Origin: Xanthobacter oligotrophicus | GTDB lineage: Bacteria > Pseudomonadota > Alphaproteobacteria > Rhizobiales > Xanthobacteraceae | Assembly (NCBI RefSeq): GCF_008364685.1 | Contig: NZ_VTTL01000004.1 | Coordinates: 357,559-421,558, forward strand | Direction: 5' to 3' | DNA: 64,000 nt | Shown here: in pieces, positions 44,407-53,876 of the stretch | Layout: each line of letters starts with the position of its first letter | Position numbering within the stretch: the first letter of the stretch is position 1 | Notes under the pieces: model-generated | The model's input: the letters and a program-made list of their open reading frames with translations, nothing else | Told to the model about the DNA's origin: nothing | The model's database searches: none | Translations under genes and position numbers: made by a program

Positions 44407-46392
44407 ATGATCGCGGAAATCGGCCAGTACGCCCTCGCCCTCGCCTTCGCCCTCTCGCTGGCGCAGGTGGTGCTGCCGGCCTGGGGCGCCCGGCGCAACG
44501 ACCCGGTGCTGATGAGTTCGGCCGGGCCCATCGCCTTGGCCCTGTTCGGCTTCATCGCCTTCGCCTTCGGCGCGCTGGTGCAGCTCTACGTCACCTCGGA
44601 CTTCACCGTGGTGAACGTGGCTGAGAATTCCCACTCCCAGATGCCGCTCATCTACAAGGTTACCTCTACCTGGGGGAACCACGAGGGCTCCATGCTCCTG
44701 TGGGTGTTCGTGCTCGCCTTTTTCGGCGCACTGGTGGTGCTGTTCGGCACCAACCTGCCGGACCGGCTGAAGGCGCTGGTGCTGGCGGTGCAGGGCGCGG
44801 TGGCGGCGGCCTTCCTCTCGTTCATCCTGTTCACCTCCAACCCGTTCGCGCGCCTGGTGCCGGCGCCGGCGGAGGGGCGTGACCTCAACCCCATCCTCCA
44901 GGACCCCGGCCTCGCCATCCATCCGCCGCTGCTTTATCTCGGCTATGTGGGGCTCTCCATCTCCTTTGCCTTCGCCATCGCGGCGCTGATCGAGGGGCGG
45001 ATCGACGCCGCCTGGGCGCGCTGGGTGCGCCCGTGGACGCTGGCCGCCTGGATCTTCCTGACGCTGGGCATCGCCATGGGCTCCTACTGGGCCTATTACG
45101 AGTTGGGCTGGGGCGGCTGGTGGTTCTGGGACCCGGTGGAGAACGCCTCCCTCATGCCGTGGCTCGCGGCCACCGCGCTGCTGCATTCCGCCGTGGTGAT
45201 GGAGAAGCGCGACGCCCTGAAGGTGTGGACCATTCTCCTCGCCATCCTCGCCTTCTCGCTGTCGCTGGTGGGCACCTTCCTGGTGCGCTCGGGGGTGCTG
45301 ACTTCGGTGCACGCCTTTGCCACCGATCCGGCGCGGGGCGTGTTCATCCTCGCCATCCTCACCTTCTTCATCGCCGGCGGGCTGACCTTGTTCGCGTTCC
45401 GCGCATCGGAGCTGAAGCAGGGCGGGCTGTTCGCGCCCATCTCGCGGGAAGGCGCCCTCGTCCTCAACAACCTGTTCCTCACCGCCGCCACGGCTGCGGT
45501 GCTGGTGGGCACGCTCTACCCGCTGGCGCTGGAGGCGTTGACGGGGGCGAAGATCACGGTGGGGCCGCCCTATTTCAACCTCGCCTTCGGCGGGCTGATG
45601 GTGCCTCTGGTGTTCGCCATGCCGTTCGGCCCGCTGCTGGCCTGGAAGCGCGGCGACCTCATGGGCGTCGCCCAGCGCCTGATGCTGGCCGCCGCCCTCG
45701 CGGTGGTGGCCGCGGTGGTCATCGCCGCCGCCACCACGGGCGGGCCGGTGCTGGCGCCGCTGGCGGTGGGGCTCGCGGTGTTCATCATGCTGGGGGCGCT
45801 CACCGACATCGCCGAGCGCGCGGGCCTCGGCCGGGTGACGGCGCGGGTGGCGCTGGCGCGCCTTGCCGGGACGCCGCGTTCCGCCTATGGCACCGCTATC
45901 GCCCACTTCGGTGTCGGGGTGTGCCTGCTCGGCATCGTGTGCGAGACCGGCTGGAGCCTGGAGAAGATCGCCTCGGTGAAGCTCGGCGACACCGTCACCA
46001 TCGGCGCCCGCAGCCTCACCCTCGACCGGCTGGAGAACCGCACCGGGGCCAATTTCCGCGCCCGCACGGCGGTGTTCTCCATCCGCGAGGACGGCGAGCC
46101 GCAGGGCACCATCGAGGCCTCCCGCCGCATGTTCGCGGCCCGGCAGATGGCCACCACCGAAGCCGGCATCCGCACCTTCGGCCTCAGCCAGCTCTATGTG
46201 AGCATGGGCGAGGAGAGCCCGGACGGCCACATCTCCATGCGCGCCACCTACAAGCCGTTCGTGACGCTGATCTGGCTCGGCGCGGTGGTGATGGCGCTCG
46301 GCGGCGCGCTCTCGCTGGCCGACCGCCGCCTGCGCGTGGGCGCCCCCCGCCCCGCCACCAAGCGCCCCCGCGCCGCGGTGCCGGCGGAGTGA
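44407..46392 (+). CDS. ccmF: Cytochrome c haem lyase CcmF
   Basis: 661 residues with around 15 hydrophobic segments, usual for CcmF. The tryptophan-rich haem-handling motif GWGGWWFWDPVENASLMPW lies near 235-253. Four conserved histidines flank it. A large periplasmic loop (about 495-610) precedes the last helix. CcmF receives haem from CcmE and attaches it to apocytochrome c. Starts 3 bp after ccmE; its TGA overlaps the ATG of ccmH. Confidence 0.95.
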   Translation: MIAEIGQYALALAFALSLAQVVLPAWGARRNDPVLMSSAGPIALALFGFIAFAFGALVQLYVTSDFTVVNVAENSHSQMPLIYKVTSTWGNHEGSMLLWVFVLAFFGALVVLFGTNLPDRLKALVLAVQGAVAAAFLSFILFTSNPFARLVPAPAEGRDLNPILQDPGLAIHPPLLYLGYVGLSISFAFAIAALIEGRIDAAWARWVRPWTLAAWIFLTLGIAMGSYWAYYELGWGGWWFWDPVENASLMPWLAATALLHSAVVMEKRDALKVWTILLAILAFSLSLVGTFLVRSGVLTSVHAFATDPARGVFILAILTFFIAGGLTLFAFRASELKQGGLFAPISREGALVLNNLFLTAATAAVLVGTLYPLALEALTGAKITVGPPYFNLAFGGLMVPLVFAMPFGPLLAWKRGDLMGVAQRLMLAAALAVVAAVVIAAATTGGPVLAPLAVGLAVFIMLGALTDIAERAGLGRVTARVALARLAGTPRSAYGTAIAHFGVGVCLLGIVCETGWSLEKIASVKLGDTVTIGARSLTLDRLENRTGANFRARTAVFSIREDGEPQGTIEASRRMFAARQMATTEAGIRTFGLSQLYVSMGEESPDGHISMRATYKPFVTLIWLGAVVMALGGALSLADRRLRVGAPRPATKRPRAAVPAE

Positions 46393-46877
46393 TGGGCATG
46401 CGCCGCCTCCTCGCCGCCCTTCTCCTCGTCGCCAGCTTCGCGCTGCCCGCCCTTGCGGTGCAGCCGGACGAGGTGCTGGGCGATCCGGTGCTGGAAAGTC
46501 GCGCCCGCGCCATCTCGGCCGAATTGCGCTGCATGGTCTGCCAGAACCAGTCCATCGACGATTCCGACGCCCCGCTCGCCAAGGACCTGCGCCTCATCGT
46601 GCGCGAGCGATTGAAGGCGGGGGACAGCGACGGGCAGGTGATGGACTTCATGGTGGCGCGCTACGGCGAGTTCGTGTTGCTGCGCCCGGTCATGTCCTGG
46701 CGCAACGCTTTGCTGTGGGCGGCGCCGGTGCTGGTGCTGGTGTTGGGGGCGCTTGCCGCGGTCTTCGGCCTGAAGCGTCGCCGCGCGGTCGCGCCCCAGC
46801 GCCTCTCCGCCGACGAGGAGGCCCACTTCAAGCGGCTTCTGGCGGAAGGGGAGGGGACGCCCCCCGAAGGCCGCTGA
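46392..46877 (+). CDS. ccmH: Cytochrome c maturation thiol protein CcmH
   Basis: 161 residues from an ATG overlapping the ccmF stop; ATG at 46398 (MRRLL) is an alternative. Signal peptide, then the redox motif LRCMVC with Cys47 and Cys50, QNQSIDDSDAPLAKDLR and a transmembrane anchor near 108-128. It reduces the apocytochrome cysteines before haem attachment. It completes the ccmIEFH operon. Its stop lies 15 bp from the convergent miaA end. Confidence 0.92.
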   Translation: MGMRRLLAALLLVASFALPALAVQPDEVLGDPVLESRARAISAELRCMVCQNQSIDDSDAPLAKDLRLIVRERLKAGDSDGQVMDFMVARYGEFVLLRPVMSWRNALLWAAPVLVLVLGALAAVFGLKRRRAVAPQRLSADEEAHFKRLLAEGEGTPPEGR

Positions 46878-46892
46878 GCCCTTGCTGCCGCC

Positions 46893-47843
46893 TCAGGGCG
46901 TGGGGTGCTTGATCATGCCAAGCAATGCATCCAGCGCCGTCTCCGGCGTGGCGCGGGGCCAGTCCGCCATCTGGTGGCGGAAGAAGGTTTCCTGCCGCTT
47001 GGCGTAGCGGCGGGTGTCGCTCTGGCCCTCGGCGATGGCGGCGTCCAGCGTCATCTCGCCGGCGAGATGACGGGTCAGAGCCGGGGCGCCGTGGGCCTTG
47101 AGCACCGTGCGAGCGGGATCGAGCCGGCGCGCCGCCAGCGCCCGAACCTCCTCCAGCGCGCCGTCCGCCATCATGGCCTCGAAGCGCGCATCGATGCGCT
47201 GGCGCAGCACCGCGCGGTCCATCTCCAGCACGAGACGCACACAGCGGAAGGCATCCAGCACCGGGCGCGGCGCATCCTTCTGCCAGTCCGAAAGCGAGCG
47301 TCCGCTGGCGGTGATGACCTCCAGTGCCCGCAGTACCCGCTGGCGGTCGTTCGGCTGGAGGCGGGCGGCGGTCTGCGGGTCCATGTCCGCAAGGCGGGTA
47401 TGCAGGGCGGCGCTGTCGAGGTCCTCCGCCGCGCCGCGCACCTCGATCCGCACCGCTTCCGGCACCGGCGGGATTTCGGCAAGGCCCTGTGTCAGCGCGC
47501 GGAAATAGAGGCCGGTGCCGCCGACGAAGATCGGCACAAGGCCCTGTCCTCGCGCGGCGGCGAGGGCGCAGGTGGCGTCCGCGAGCCAGCGGCCCACGGA
47601 ATAGTCGGTGTCCGCATCCACGTGGCCGTAGAGGCCGTGGGGCACCCGCGCGGCCTCCGCGACGGTCGGCCGCGCCGTGAGGACCCGAAGATCGCCATAG
47701 ACTTGCATGGAATCTGCATTGAGAACGATGCCCGTGAGTCGCTCGGCGAGCGCCATCGCGAGGGCCGACTTGCCGCTGGCGGTGGGACCTGCGATGAGCA
47801 CCGCCTGCGGCCCATTCCCCTGTTCGAGTACCGATCCTGCCAT
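46893..47843 (-). CDS. miaA: tRNA dimethylallyltransferase MiaA
   Basis: 316 residues. P-loop GPTASGKSA (19-27), [19 protein letters not shown] (38-56) and the tRNA-contacting [18 protein letters not shown] (near 107-124) are diagnostic. It adds the dimethylallyl group to A37 of tRNAs reading UNN codons. No hfq/hflX gene follows. The start codon CAT (complement 47841-47843) shares bases with the ATG of serB on the other strand, so the two genes diverge with no gap at all. Confidence 0.93.
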   Translation of the reverse strand: MAGSVLEQGNGPQAVLIAGPTASGKSALAMALAERLTGIVLNADSMQVYGDLRVLTARPTVAEAARVPHGLYGHVDADTDYSVGRWLADATCALAAARGQGLVPIFVGGTGLYFRALTQGLAEIPPVPEAVRIEVRGAAEDLDSAALHTRLADMDPQTAARLQPNDRQRVLRALEVITASGRSLSDWQKDAPRPVLDAFRCVRLVLEMDRAVLRQRIDARFEAMMADGALEEVRALAARRLDPARTVLKAHGAPALTRHLAGEMTLDAAIAEGQSDTRRYAKRQETFFRHQMADWPRATPETALDALLGMIKHPTP

Positions 47844-48741
47844 GGCCTATGTCGCGACGCTGATCTCAAACCCATCTGCCCCGGCTTTGACCCGGGAGGC
47901 AATCCACGATGCGCGCGCGGTGCTGCCCGAGGCGCAGGAAGCGCTGGTGCTCGCCCCCGACGTGGCCGTGGATATCCATTTCGCCCCGCCGCTGGGCACC
48001 GATGCCCGGGAACTGGCCGATGCCGTGCGCGCCGCCCTCGGGGATGCGCCCATCGACGTGGTGGTGCAGCTAGAGGCTGCCCGGCGCAAGCAGCTTTTCC
48101 TCGCCGACATGGATTCCACCATGATCGGGCAGGAATGCATCGACGAACTGGCCGACCTCGTGGGTGTGAAGGCCCATGTGGCCGCCATCACCGAGCGGGC
48201 CATGCGCGGCGAGATCGCCTTCGAGCCGGCGCTGCGCGAGCGGGTGGCGCTGCTGCGCGGCCTGCCTGCCGGCGTGGTGGCCGATGTGCTGCGCGACCGC
48301 ATCAAGCTCACCCCCGGCGGGCTCGAGCTGGTGGGCACCATGAAGGCGAATGGGGCCTATACGGCGCTGGTCTCCGGCGGCTTCACCGTGTTCACCAGCG
48401 CCATCGCCGAGCGCATCGGCTTCGACGAGCATCGGGCCAACATCCTGCTCATCGACGATGGCCGCTTTGTCGGCGCGGTGGAAGAGCCCATCCTCGGCCG
48501 CGACGCCAAGCTCGCCGCCCTTGAGGAGCTGCGCGACCGCATGCACCTCGCCCCGTCCGAGACCATGGCGGTGGGCGATGGCGCCAACGACCTCGCCATG
48601 CTGCAGGAGGCGGGGATCGGCGTCGCCTATCACGCCAAGCCGGCGGTGGCGGCGGCAGCCCACGTGCGCATCGACCACGGCGACCTCACCGCGCTGCTGT
48701 ACATGCAGGGATATGCGCTGAGCGAGTTCCACACCGCCTGA
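47842..48741 (+). CDS. serB: Phosphoserine phosphatase SerB
   Basis: 299 residues from the ATG at 47842; the opening VATLI strand is the ACT-like N-terminal domain seen in rhizobial SerB proteins. The HAD motifs are DMDSTM (Asp89, Asp91), SGGFTVF near 177, K-L...ALEEL near 218, and [10 protein letters not shown] near 244. It makes L-serine from phosphoserine. The start overlaps that of miaA, so its promoter lies inside the miaA coding sequence. Confidence 0.93.
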   Translation: MAYVATLISNPSAPALTREAIHDARAVLPEAQEALVLAPDVAVDIHFAPPLGTDARELADAVRAALGDAPIDVVVQLEAARRKQLFLADMDSTMIGQECIDELADLVGVKAHVAAITERAMRGEIAFEPALRERVALLRGLPAGVVADVLRDRIKLTPGGLELVGTMKANGAYTALVSGGFTVFTSAIAERIGFDEHRANILLIDDGRFVGAVEEPILGRDAKLAALEELRDRMHLAPSETMAVGDGANDLAMLQEAGIGVAYHAKPAVAAAAHVRIDHGDLTALLYMQGYALSEFHTA

Positions 48742-48744
48742 GGC

Positions 48745-48765
48745 GGTATGGGTTCTCCCCATGCC
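48745..48765. terminator. Hairpin between convergent serB and degP
   Basis: An 8-bp stem GGTATGGG/CCCATGCC with one G-U pair and a TTCTC loop lies 4 bp after the serB stop and 57 bp before the degP stop. No T-run. Confidence 0.4.
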
Positions 48766-48822
48766 GTTGCGCCGCCGCCATGCCCCTGGACAGTCCCGGG
48801 GATGAGGGCGGCGCCACCGCCG

Positions 48823-50310
48823 TCAATTCAGTGGGATCGTCACGAACTCCTGCTTGCCCTCGCCATCGGAGACGAGGAGCAGGGCGGAGCGCTTGCCCTG
48901 CTTGCGCAGGGCGTCCACCTGCTTCTCCACGTCTGAGGGGCTCGCCACCGCCTCCTGGCCCACCTGGACGATGACCTGACCAGCCTTCAGCCCCTTGTCC
49001 GAGGCGGGGGTGGAGGCATCGACGCCGGTGATGACCACGCCGTTGATCTCGCTCTTGATGGAATAGCGCTTGCGCAGCTCGTCGCTCATGGCCGACAGCT
49101 CGATGCCGAGGGCCTTTTTGGGCGCCACCTTCTGGGAGTCGCTGGCGGGCTTGGGGGTCTCCGGCTTGTCGTCCTCGGGCATGCGGGCGACCTTCAGGTG
49201 CAGGGTCTCTTCCTTGCCCTTGCGGACCACCACCACCTCCACGTCGGTGTCGGCCATGGCGTCGGCCACGGTGCGGGTGAGGTCGCGCACCTCCTTGATG
49301 TCGCGGCCGTTGAATTTCACGATCACGTCGCCGGCCTTGATGCCGCCCCTGGCCGCCGGGCTGTTCTCCGAGACCACGCCGATGAGCGCGCCGCGCGGCT
49401 TGCCGAGGCCGAGGCTCTCGGCGATGTCGTCGGTGACCGGCTGGATGCGCACCCCGATCCAGCCGCGACGGACCTCCTTGAACTCGCCGAGCTGGGCGAT
49501 CACCGGCTTGGCGGTGGCGGCCGGCACCGCGAAGCCGATGCCGATGGAGCCGCCCGAGGGGGAGATGATGGCGGTGTTGATGCCGATGACCTCGCCATCC
49601 ATGTTGAACAGCGGCCCACCGGAATTGCCGCGATTGATGGCGGCATCGGTCTGGATGAAATTGTCGTAGGGGCCGGAATTGATGTCGCGGTTGCGGGCGG
49701 AGACCACGCCCACCGTGAGCGTGCCGCCGAGGCCGAACGGGTTGCCGATGGCCATCACCCAGTCGCCCACCCGCAGCTTCTCGCTGTCGCCGAACTTCAC
49801 CGCCACCAGCGGCTTGTCGGGCTTCACCCGCAGCAGGGCGAGGTCGGTCTTGGTGTCGCGGCCGATCAGCTCGGCCTTCAACTTTGAGCCGTCGTTGAAA
49901 TTGGCGAAGATCTCGTCGGCGTCGGCGATCACGTGATTGTTGGTCACGATGAGGCCGGACGGGTCGATGACGAAGCCCGAGCCGAGGGAGGACACGCGCC
50001 GCGAGCGCTGCTCGCCGCCGTCATCCTGCCGACGCTTGAAGAATTCGTCGAAGAAGTCCTCGAACGGCGAGCCCGGCGGCAGCTGCGGCTGGGGCACCGA
50101 GCGCGAGGCCGCCACGTTCTGCGAGGTGGAGATGTTCACCACCGCGTCCATGACCCGCTCGGCCACGTCCGCCACGGTGTCCGGCCCCTTGCCGGGCGCG
50201 GCGAGGAGGGGAGCCGGGGCGAGGGTTGCGGTGAGGAGTGCGAGGGCGGCTGCCAGGACGAATGCGGGCAGGCGGGCGGCAGGAGCTGAGGAACGAAGCG
50301 GGTGGGGCAT
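48823..50310 (-). CDS. degP: Periplasmic Do-family serine protease DegP/HtrA
   Basis: 495 residues from the ATG at 50310 (GAGGAGAGA upstream); an in-frame start at 50457 lacks a site. Signal peptide 1-38. Protease triad: His126 (TNNHVIA), Asp156 (TDLALLR), Ser230 (GNSGGP). Two PDZ domains follow (about 290-375 and 405-490). Q-linker and EDFFDEFF near 83-90 are usual. It is a periplasmic chaperone/protease for misfolded envelope proteins. Next to hflKC, as in many alphaproteobacteria, where envelope quality control genes are grouped. Confidence 0.95.
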   Translation of the reverse strand: MPHPLRSSAPAARLPAFVLAAALALLTATLAPAPLLAAPGKGPDTVADVAERVMDAVVNISTSQNVAASRSVPQPQLPPGSPFEDFFDEFFKRRQDDGGEQRSRRVSSLGSGFVIDPSGLIVTNNHVIADADEIFANFNDGSKLKAELIGRDTKTDLALLRVKPDKPLVAVKFGDSEKLRVGDWVMAIGNPFGLGGTLTVGVVSARNRDINSGPYDNFIQTDAAINRGNSGGPLFNMDGEVIGINTAIISPSGGSIGIGFAVPAATAKPVIAQLGEFKEVRRGWIGVRIQPVTDDIAESLGLGKPRGALIGVVSENSPAARGGIKAGDVIVKFNGRDIKEVRDLTRTVADAMADTDVEVVVVRKGKEETLHLKVARMPEDDKPETPKPASDSQKVAPKKALGIELSAMSDELRKRYSIKSEINGVVITGVDASTPASDKGLKAGQVIVQVGQEAVASPSDVEKQVDALRKQGKRSALLLVSDGEGKQEFVTIPLN

Positions 50311-50646
50311 GTCTCTCCTCGACGCGGCGGTCGTTCCTTGAGGCTGAACCGGCCGCCGCGCGGGCGCAAGCCCCGGGCGGTCACGATCCGGCGTCAGCTG
50401 CACCGGAGGCGGGTCCACCCAGGTCCGACCGACCCGGCGCAGGCGTCGTCTCCGCATTCAAGACTGGAGCAGGGACCCCTGACCGCAAGGCGGCCGGAGA
50501 GCGCCTGCTCCGATGCGAATCGGTGCGGTCGCAATGCGGCTAAAACGCGACCGCCCCGCCCGCCGTTTCATGGGCGGGCGGGGCGGTCGGGCGTTCAGGC
50601 ACGATTGAGGCCGTCTCGACCCCGGTCAGGGGCCAAGGTCCCGGGC
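50311..50646. other. Intergenic region degP / DUF2065, with terminator
   Basis: 336 bp without a gene. The left part must hold the degP promoter, not recognised. The right part holds the strong terminator described separately. Confidence 0.4.
50542..50589 (-). terminator. Strong terminator ending the hflK-hflC-DUF2065 operon
   Basis: A perfect 17-bp stem (50548-50564 with 50573-50589, CGACCGCCCCGCCCGCC) with an 8-nt loop; on the minus strand it is followed by a CGTTTTAG run. Starts 58 bp after the DUF2065 stop codon. Confidence 0.85.
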
Positions 50647-50835
50647 TCAAAAGGTCCGGATGAGAAACACCACCAGCACGCCGAGGGCGCCGACCCCCAG
50701 CCCGGCGAGGCGCATGGGCGTCTCCGGGGCGTGGAGGATGGCCTCCATGGCCCGGCGCCACGCCGCCGGAAAAGCGGCGAGGCACAGGCCCTCGATGGCC
50801 AGCATGAGGCCGAGCGCGGCGATCAGGTCCTTCAT
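50647..50835 (-). CDS. DUF2065 small membrane protein
   Basis: 62 residues with two transmembrane helices (about 3-21 and 42-60) and a short basic loop, WRRAMEAI. DUF2065 proteins sit right after hflC in many proteobacteria, as here (19 bp from hflC). The role is unknown, but position suggests assembly or regulation of the HflKC/FtsH complex. Confidence 0.85.
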   Translation of the reverse strand: MKDLIAALGLMLAIEGLCLAAFPAAWRRAMEAILHAPETPMRLAGLGVGALGVLVVFLIRTF

Positions 50836-50854
50836 GCCGCACCCGGCCCCTTTT

Positions 50855-51757
50855 TCAGTTTCCGGCCGCGGGAGCGGGGGGAGCCACCGCGCTCACGGGG
50901 TCCTGGAAGTAGCGGAAGAAGCGAGCATCCGGGCTCAGCACCATCCGGGTGTCGCTGGGCTTGATGCTGGCTTCATAGGCCTGCATGGACCGGTAGAAGG
51001 AGAAGAAGTCCGGATCGCGCCCGAACGCGTCGGCGAAGATGCGGTTGCGTTCCGCGTCGCCCTCGCCGCGCAGCTGCTCGCCCTTCGAGTTGGCCTCCGC
51101 CACCACGATGGTCACCTCGCGATCGGCCCGGGCGCGCAACCGCTGGGCGGCCTCGTTGCCTTGGGCGCGGATCTCGGCGGCCTCACGCTGGCGTTCCGTC
51201 TGCATGCGTTGGAACACCGCCTGGCTGTTGGCCTCTGGCAGGTCGGCGCGGCGGATGCGCACATCCACCACGGTGATGCCGAAGTTCGCCGCCTCCCGGT
51301 TCACCTGCTCGGCGATCTGGTGCATCAGGCCCTCGCGGCCGTCACGCACCAGGCTGATGAAGCTGTTCTCGCCCAGAACGCGGCGTAGCGCCGAGTTCAG
51401 CACCGTGGAGAGGCGCGAGTTGGCGCCCTGCACCGTCCCCACCGACTGGAAGAAGCGCAGCGGAGCGGTGATACGGTAGCGCGCGAACGCGTCCACCACC
51501 AGCCGCTTCTGGTCCGAGGCGATCACCTCCTGGGAGGGGTTTTCCAGGTCCAGGATGCGGTTGTCGATATAGACCACGCTGTCGATAAACGGCACCTTCC
51601 AGTGCAGTCCCGGCGTGGTCACGGGGGCCAGCGGCTCGCCGAGCCGCAGCACCAGCGCCTGCTGCGTCTGCTGGACGATGAAGGCCGCGGAATAGATGAG
51701 GACGAGGGCGACGACGCCGAGAATGGCGACGACCCCGCCGAGGATCGGGTTTCTCAT
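50855..51757 (-). CDS. hflC: HflC, FtsH protease regulator
   Basis: 300 residues. A single N-terminal membrane anchor (about 7-26) precedes the SPFH/prohibitin domain (LRLGEPLAPVTTPGLHWKVPF, near 38-58) and an Ala/Glu-rich coiled coil (near 170-240). With HflK it forms the membrane complex that encloses and moderates the FtsH protease. The ATG overlaps the hflK stop. Confidence 0.93.
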   Translation of the reverse strand: MRNPILGGVVAILGVVALVLIYSAAFIVQQTQQALVLRLGEPLAPVTTPGLHWKVPFIDSVVYIDNRILDLENPSQEVIASDQKRLVVDAFARYRITAPLRFFQSVGTVQGANSRLSTVLNSALRRVLGENSFISLVRDGREGLMHQIAEQVNREAANFGITVVDVRIRRADLPEANSQAVFQRMQTERQREAAEIRAQGNEAAQRLRARADREVTIVVAEANSKGEQLRGEGDAERNRIFADAFGRDPDFFSFYRSMQAYEASIKPSDTRMVLSPDARFFRYFQDPVSAVAPPAPAAGN

Positions 51758-52911
51758 CGCGTGGCTCCCTGGGTCTGGGCGGCAGGCGCCGGCTGGCGGC
51801 GGAGGAGGTCGTTGAGCGGCAGCACGGGCACGACGCCGCCCGGCCCACCGGCGGATACGCCCCCTGGCCCCTGTCGGGTGCCGGCGGAATCCACGATCAC
51901 CTTGTCCACGCCGCCGAGCACGCGCTCCATGGTCTCGAGATACATGCGCTCGCGCGTCACCACCTTGGCCTTCTGGTACTCGTCATAGATCTTGAGGAAG
52001 CGCGCCGCCTGGCCGCGGGCTTCCACCACAGTGCGCTCGCGATAGCCCTGGGCGGCATTCTCGATGCGGGACGCCTCGCCACGGGCCTCGGGGAGGACGC
52101 GGTTGGCGTAGGTCTGCGCCTCGTTCTGGGAGCGCTCGGCGTCGGCGCGCGCGGCCTGCACGTCGCGGAAGGCGTCGATGACCTGGCTGGGGGGGTCCAC
52201 CTTCTGCATCTGCACCTGCGTGACTTCAACGCCGGCCTTGTAGCTGTTGAGCACCGACTGCATCAGCTCCTGCACCCCGGTCTCGATGCCCTGACGGGCG
52301 CCGGTGAGGATGGGCTGGATGTTGGTGCGCCCGATGACCTCGCGCATGGCGCTCTCGGCCACCGCCTTGATGGTGCCCTCGGGGTTCTGGACGTTGAACA
52401 GATACTGCTCAGCGTTGGAGATGCGCCAGAACACGGCGAAATCCACATCAACGATATTCTCGTCGCCGGTGAGCATGAGGCTTTCTTCCGGGACATCGCG
52501 CATCACCGAGGTGCCGCGCCGGGTGTCCTCGCCGGTGCGCATGCCGATGTCGATGCGGTTGACGAAGGTGACCCGGGGGGTCAGCACCGTCTCGATCGGG
52601 TAGGGCCAGTGATAGTTGAGGCCGGGCTGGGTGACACCCACGAACTTGCCGAAGCGCAGCACCGCGCCCTGCTCGTCGGGCTGCACGCGATAGAAGCCGG
52701 AGAGGAACCAGCCGGCAACCACGAGCGCGACCACCAGGATGATGCCCTTGGCGCCGAAGGAGCCGGGTATCATGGTGCGCAGGCGGTCCTGGCTGCGGCG
52801 GATCAAGTCTTCGAGATCTGGCGGCGTCGGTCCTGATGAAGACGGTCCCGAACCCCAGGGACCCCGCGGCCCATTACCCCATGGGCCGCCACTCTGATTC
52901 TTCCACGACAT
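51754..52911 (-). CDS. hflK: HflK, FtsH protease regulator
   Basis: 385 residues from the ATG at 52911; the longer frame (53055) is low-complexity without a site. A Gly/Pro-rich cytoplasmic tail (PWGNGPRGPWGSGP) precedes a membrane anchor (about 60-78), then the prohibitin domain GFYRVQPDEQGAVLRFGKFVG and a long coiled coil (about 235-320) with GEASRIENAAQGY. The last 40 residues are Gly/Pro-rich. Partner of HflC; the operon starts here. Confidence 0.93.
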   Translation of the reverse strand: MSWKNQSGGPWGNGPRGPWGSGPSSSGPTPPDLEDLIRRSQDRLRTMIPGSFGAKGIILVVALVVAGWFLSGFYRVQPDEQGAVLRFGKFVGVTQPGLNYHWPYPIETVLTPRVTFVNRIDIGMRTGEDTRRGTSVMRDVPEESLMLTGDENIVDVDFAVFWRISNAEQYLFNVQNPEGTIKAVAESAMREVIGRTNIQPILTGARQGIETGVQELMQSVLNSYKAGVEVTQVQMQKVDPPSQVIDAFRDVQAARADAERSQNEAQTYANRVLPEARGEASRIENAAQGYRERTVVEARGQAARFLKIYDEYQKAKVVTRERMYLETMERVLGGVDKVIVDSAGTRQGPGGVSAGGPGGVVPVLPLNDLLRRQPAPAAQTQGATR

Positions 52912-53087
52912 CCGTCGTCTCCCGTGAGCGGTGCCGCCATCGGCACACGCGTCGCTGCGAGCCTCCGCCGGGCCCATGCGGCATGCCGCACCGAACCCGA
53001 TCCGACAGGCGGACCCATTCGAGGTGGCCAGCCCGGCGCCGGCGGAAGCCAGCACGTTGAGCCACCCCGCCGGGTCTGGCGGTTATA

Positions 53088-53122
53088 GGAAACCGCGCGT
53101 CGCCTTTCAACGCGACGCGCGG
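53088..53122 (-). terminator. Terminator after the RHH / DUF4169 pair
   Basis: A perfect 11-bp stem CCGCGCGTCGC/GCGACGCGCGG (53093-53103 with 53112-53122), 8-nt loop, is followed on the minus strand by TTTCC. Lies 34 bp after the RHH stop. Confidence 0.6.
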
Positions 53123-53155
53123 CAGCCTCGTTCGCAGATAAGGTCGAGCCGCGCT

Positions 53156-53434
53156 TTACGCAACGGGAGGGCTTGCCGCGGGAATGCGTTCTCCCACGGC
53201 CTGGGTCCGGGCCGCCGTTGCCACGCCGCGATAGTAATCGAGGACGAAGAGGCGGATGGCGGACGACAGGTTGCCCTGAGTGCGGGCGGAGTCGATGGTC
53301 GCCACGAGGTCGGACAGGGTGAGCCGGCGGCCGCTGGCAATCTCCTTCAACGCCTCCCAGAAGGCGTCCTCGAGGCTGACGCTGGTCTTGTGGCCGGCGA
53401 TGACGATGGATCTCTTAACCACGGGGCTTTTCAT
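53156..53434 (-). CDS. Ribbon-helix-helix domain protein (RHH_4)
   Basis: 92 residues. The N-terminal strand KRSIVIAGHKTSVSLEDAFWEALKEIA (8-34) and helices LTLSDLVATIDSAR and NLSSAIRLFVLDYYR (55-69) are those of RHH_4 DNA-binding proteins widespread in alphaproteobacteria. A small Ala-rich tail ends it. It may be a chromosomal transcriptional regulator; no target is known. It overlaps the DUF4169 gene by 20 bp. Confidence 0.82.
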   Translation of the reverse strand: MKSPVVKRSIVIAGHKTSVSLEDAFWEALKEIASGRRLTLSDLVATIDSARTQGNLSSAIRLFVLDYYRGVATAARTQAVGERIPAASPPVA

Positions 53435-53618
53435 GTTCTTCCCTCTCGGTCAGGGCGTGGCCCTCAAGGTGGCGTCGCTGCCGCTCAAGCTCGTCTGCCA
53501 GCCTTTGACGATCGGCCTTGGTCCGTCCGAATCGGATCCGGTTCTCATCGGCCGCCGTCTGCGCCGCCTGACGGACCCGCGCCTTGCGCGCCCGATGAAG
53601 ATTGACCACGTCGCCCAA
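53415..53618 (-). CDS. DUF4169 small basic protein
   Basis: 67 codons from a TTG at 53618, giving the family start MGDVVNL; a GTG at 53630 (four codons earlier) is the alternative, and GAGGGAAG supports the TTG. The sequence is highly charged and helical (RARKARVRQAA, RFGRTKADRQR, HLEGHALTEREEH). The family is small, of unknown function, and usually next to the RHH_4 gene as here. Confidence 0.72.
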   Translation of the reverse strand: MGDVVNLHRARKARVRQAAQTAADENRIRFGRTKADRQRLADELERQRRHLEGHALTEREEHEKPRG

Positions 53619-53876
53619 CTCTTCCCTCACCTTGTCGCCGGTTTCCTCCGCACCCGGCGGCCGGTGATCTTCTACGGCCGGCGCACCGCGTCAGGCCCAC
53701 GAGCCCTATGAGATACTAATACCTCAGGACACGCTAAAGATATGGCGAATTCTTGGAGAGGTAACATCCCCCGGCTACCGCCTTGGAATTATTTTAGCCT
53801 ACATGTCTAACTCCCCCGAAGGCCGCCAGCCGTGCTATGAGCCCGCCGCCCGCGAGACCATGGAAAGGCTAAGGCG

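Noticed and set aside
43780..46230. 816-codon frame on the minus strand across ccmI, ccmE and ccmF
   Set aside because: Antisense to ccmIEF; repetitive, acidic/basic composition typical of a GC-rich shadow.
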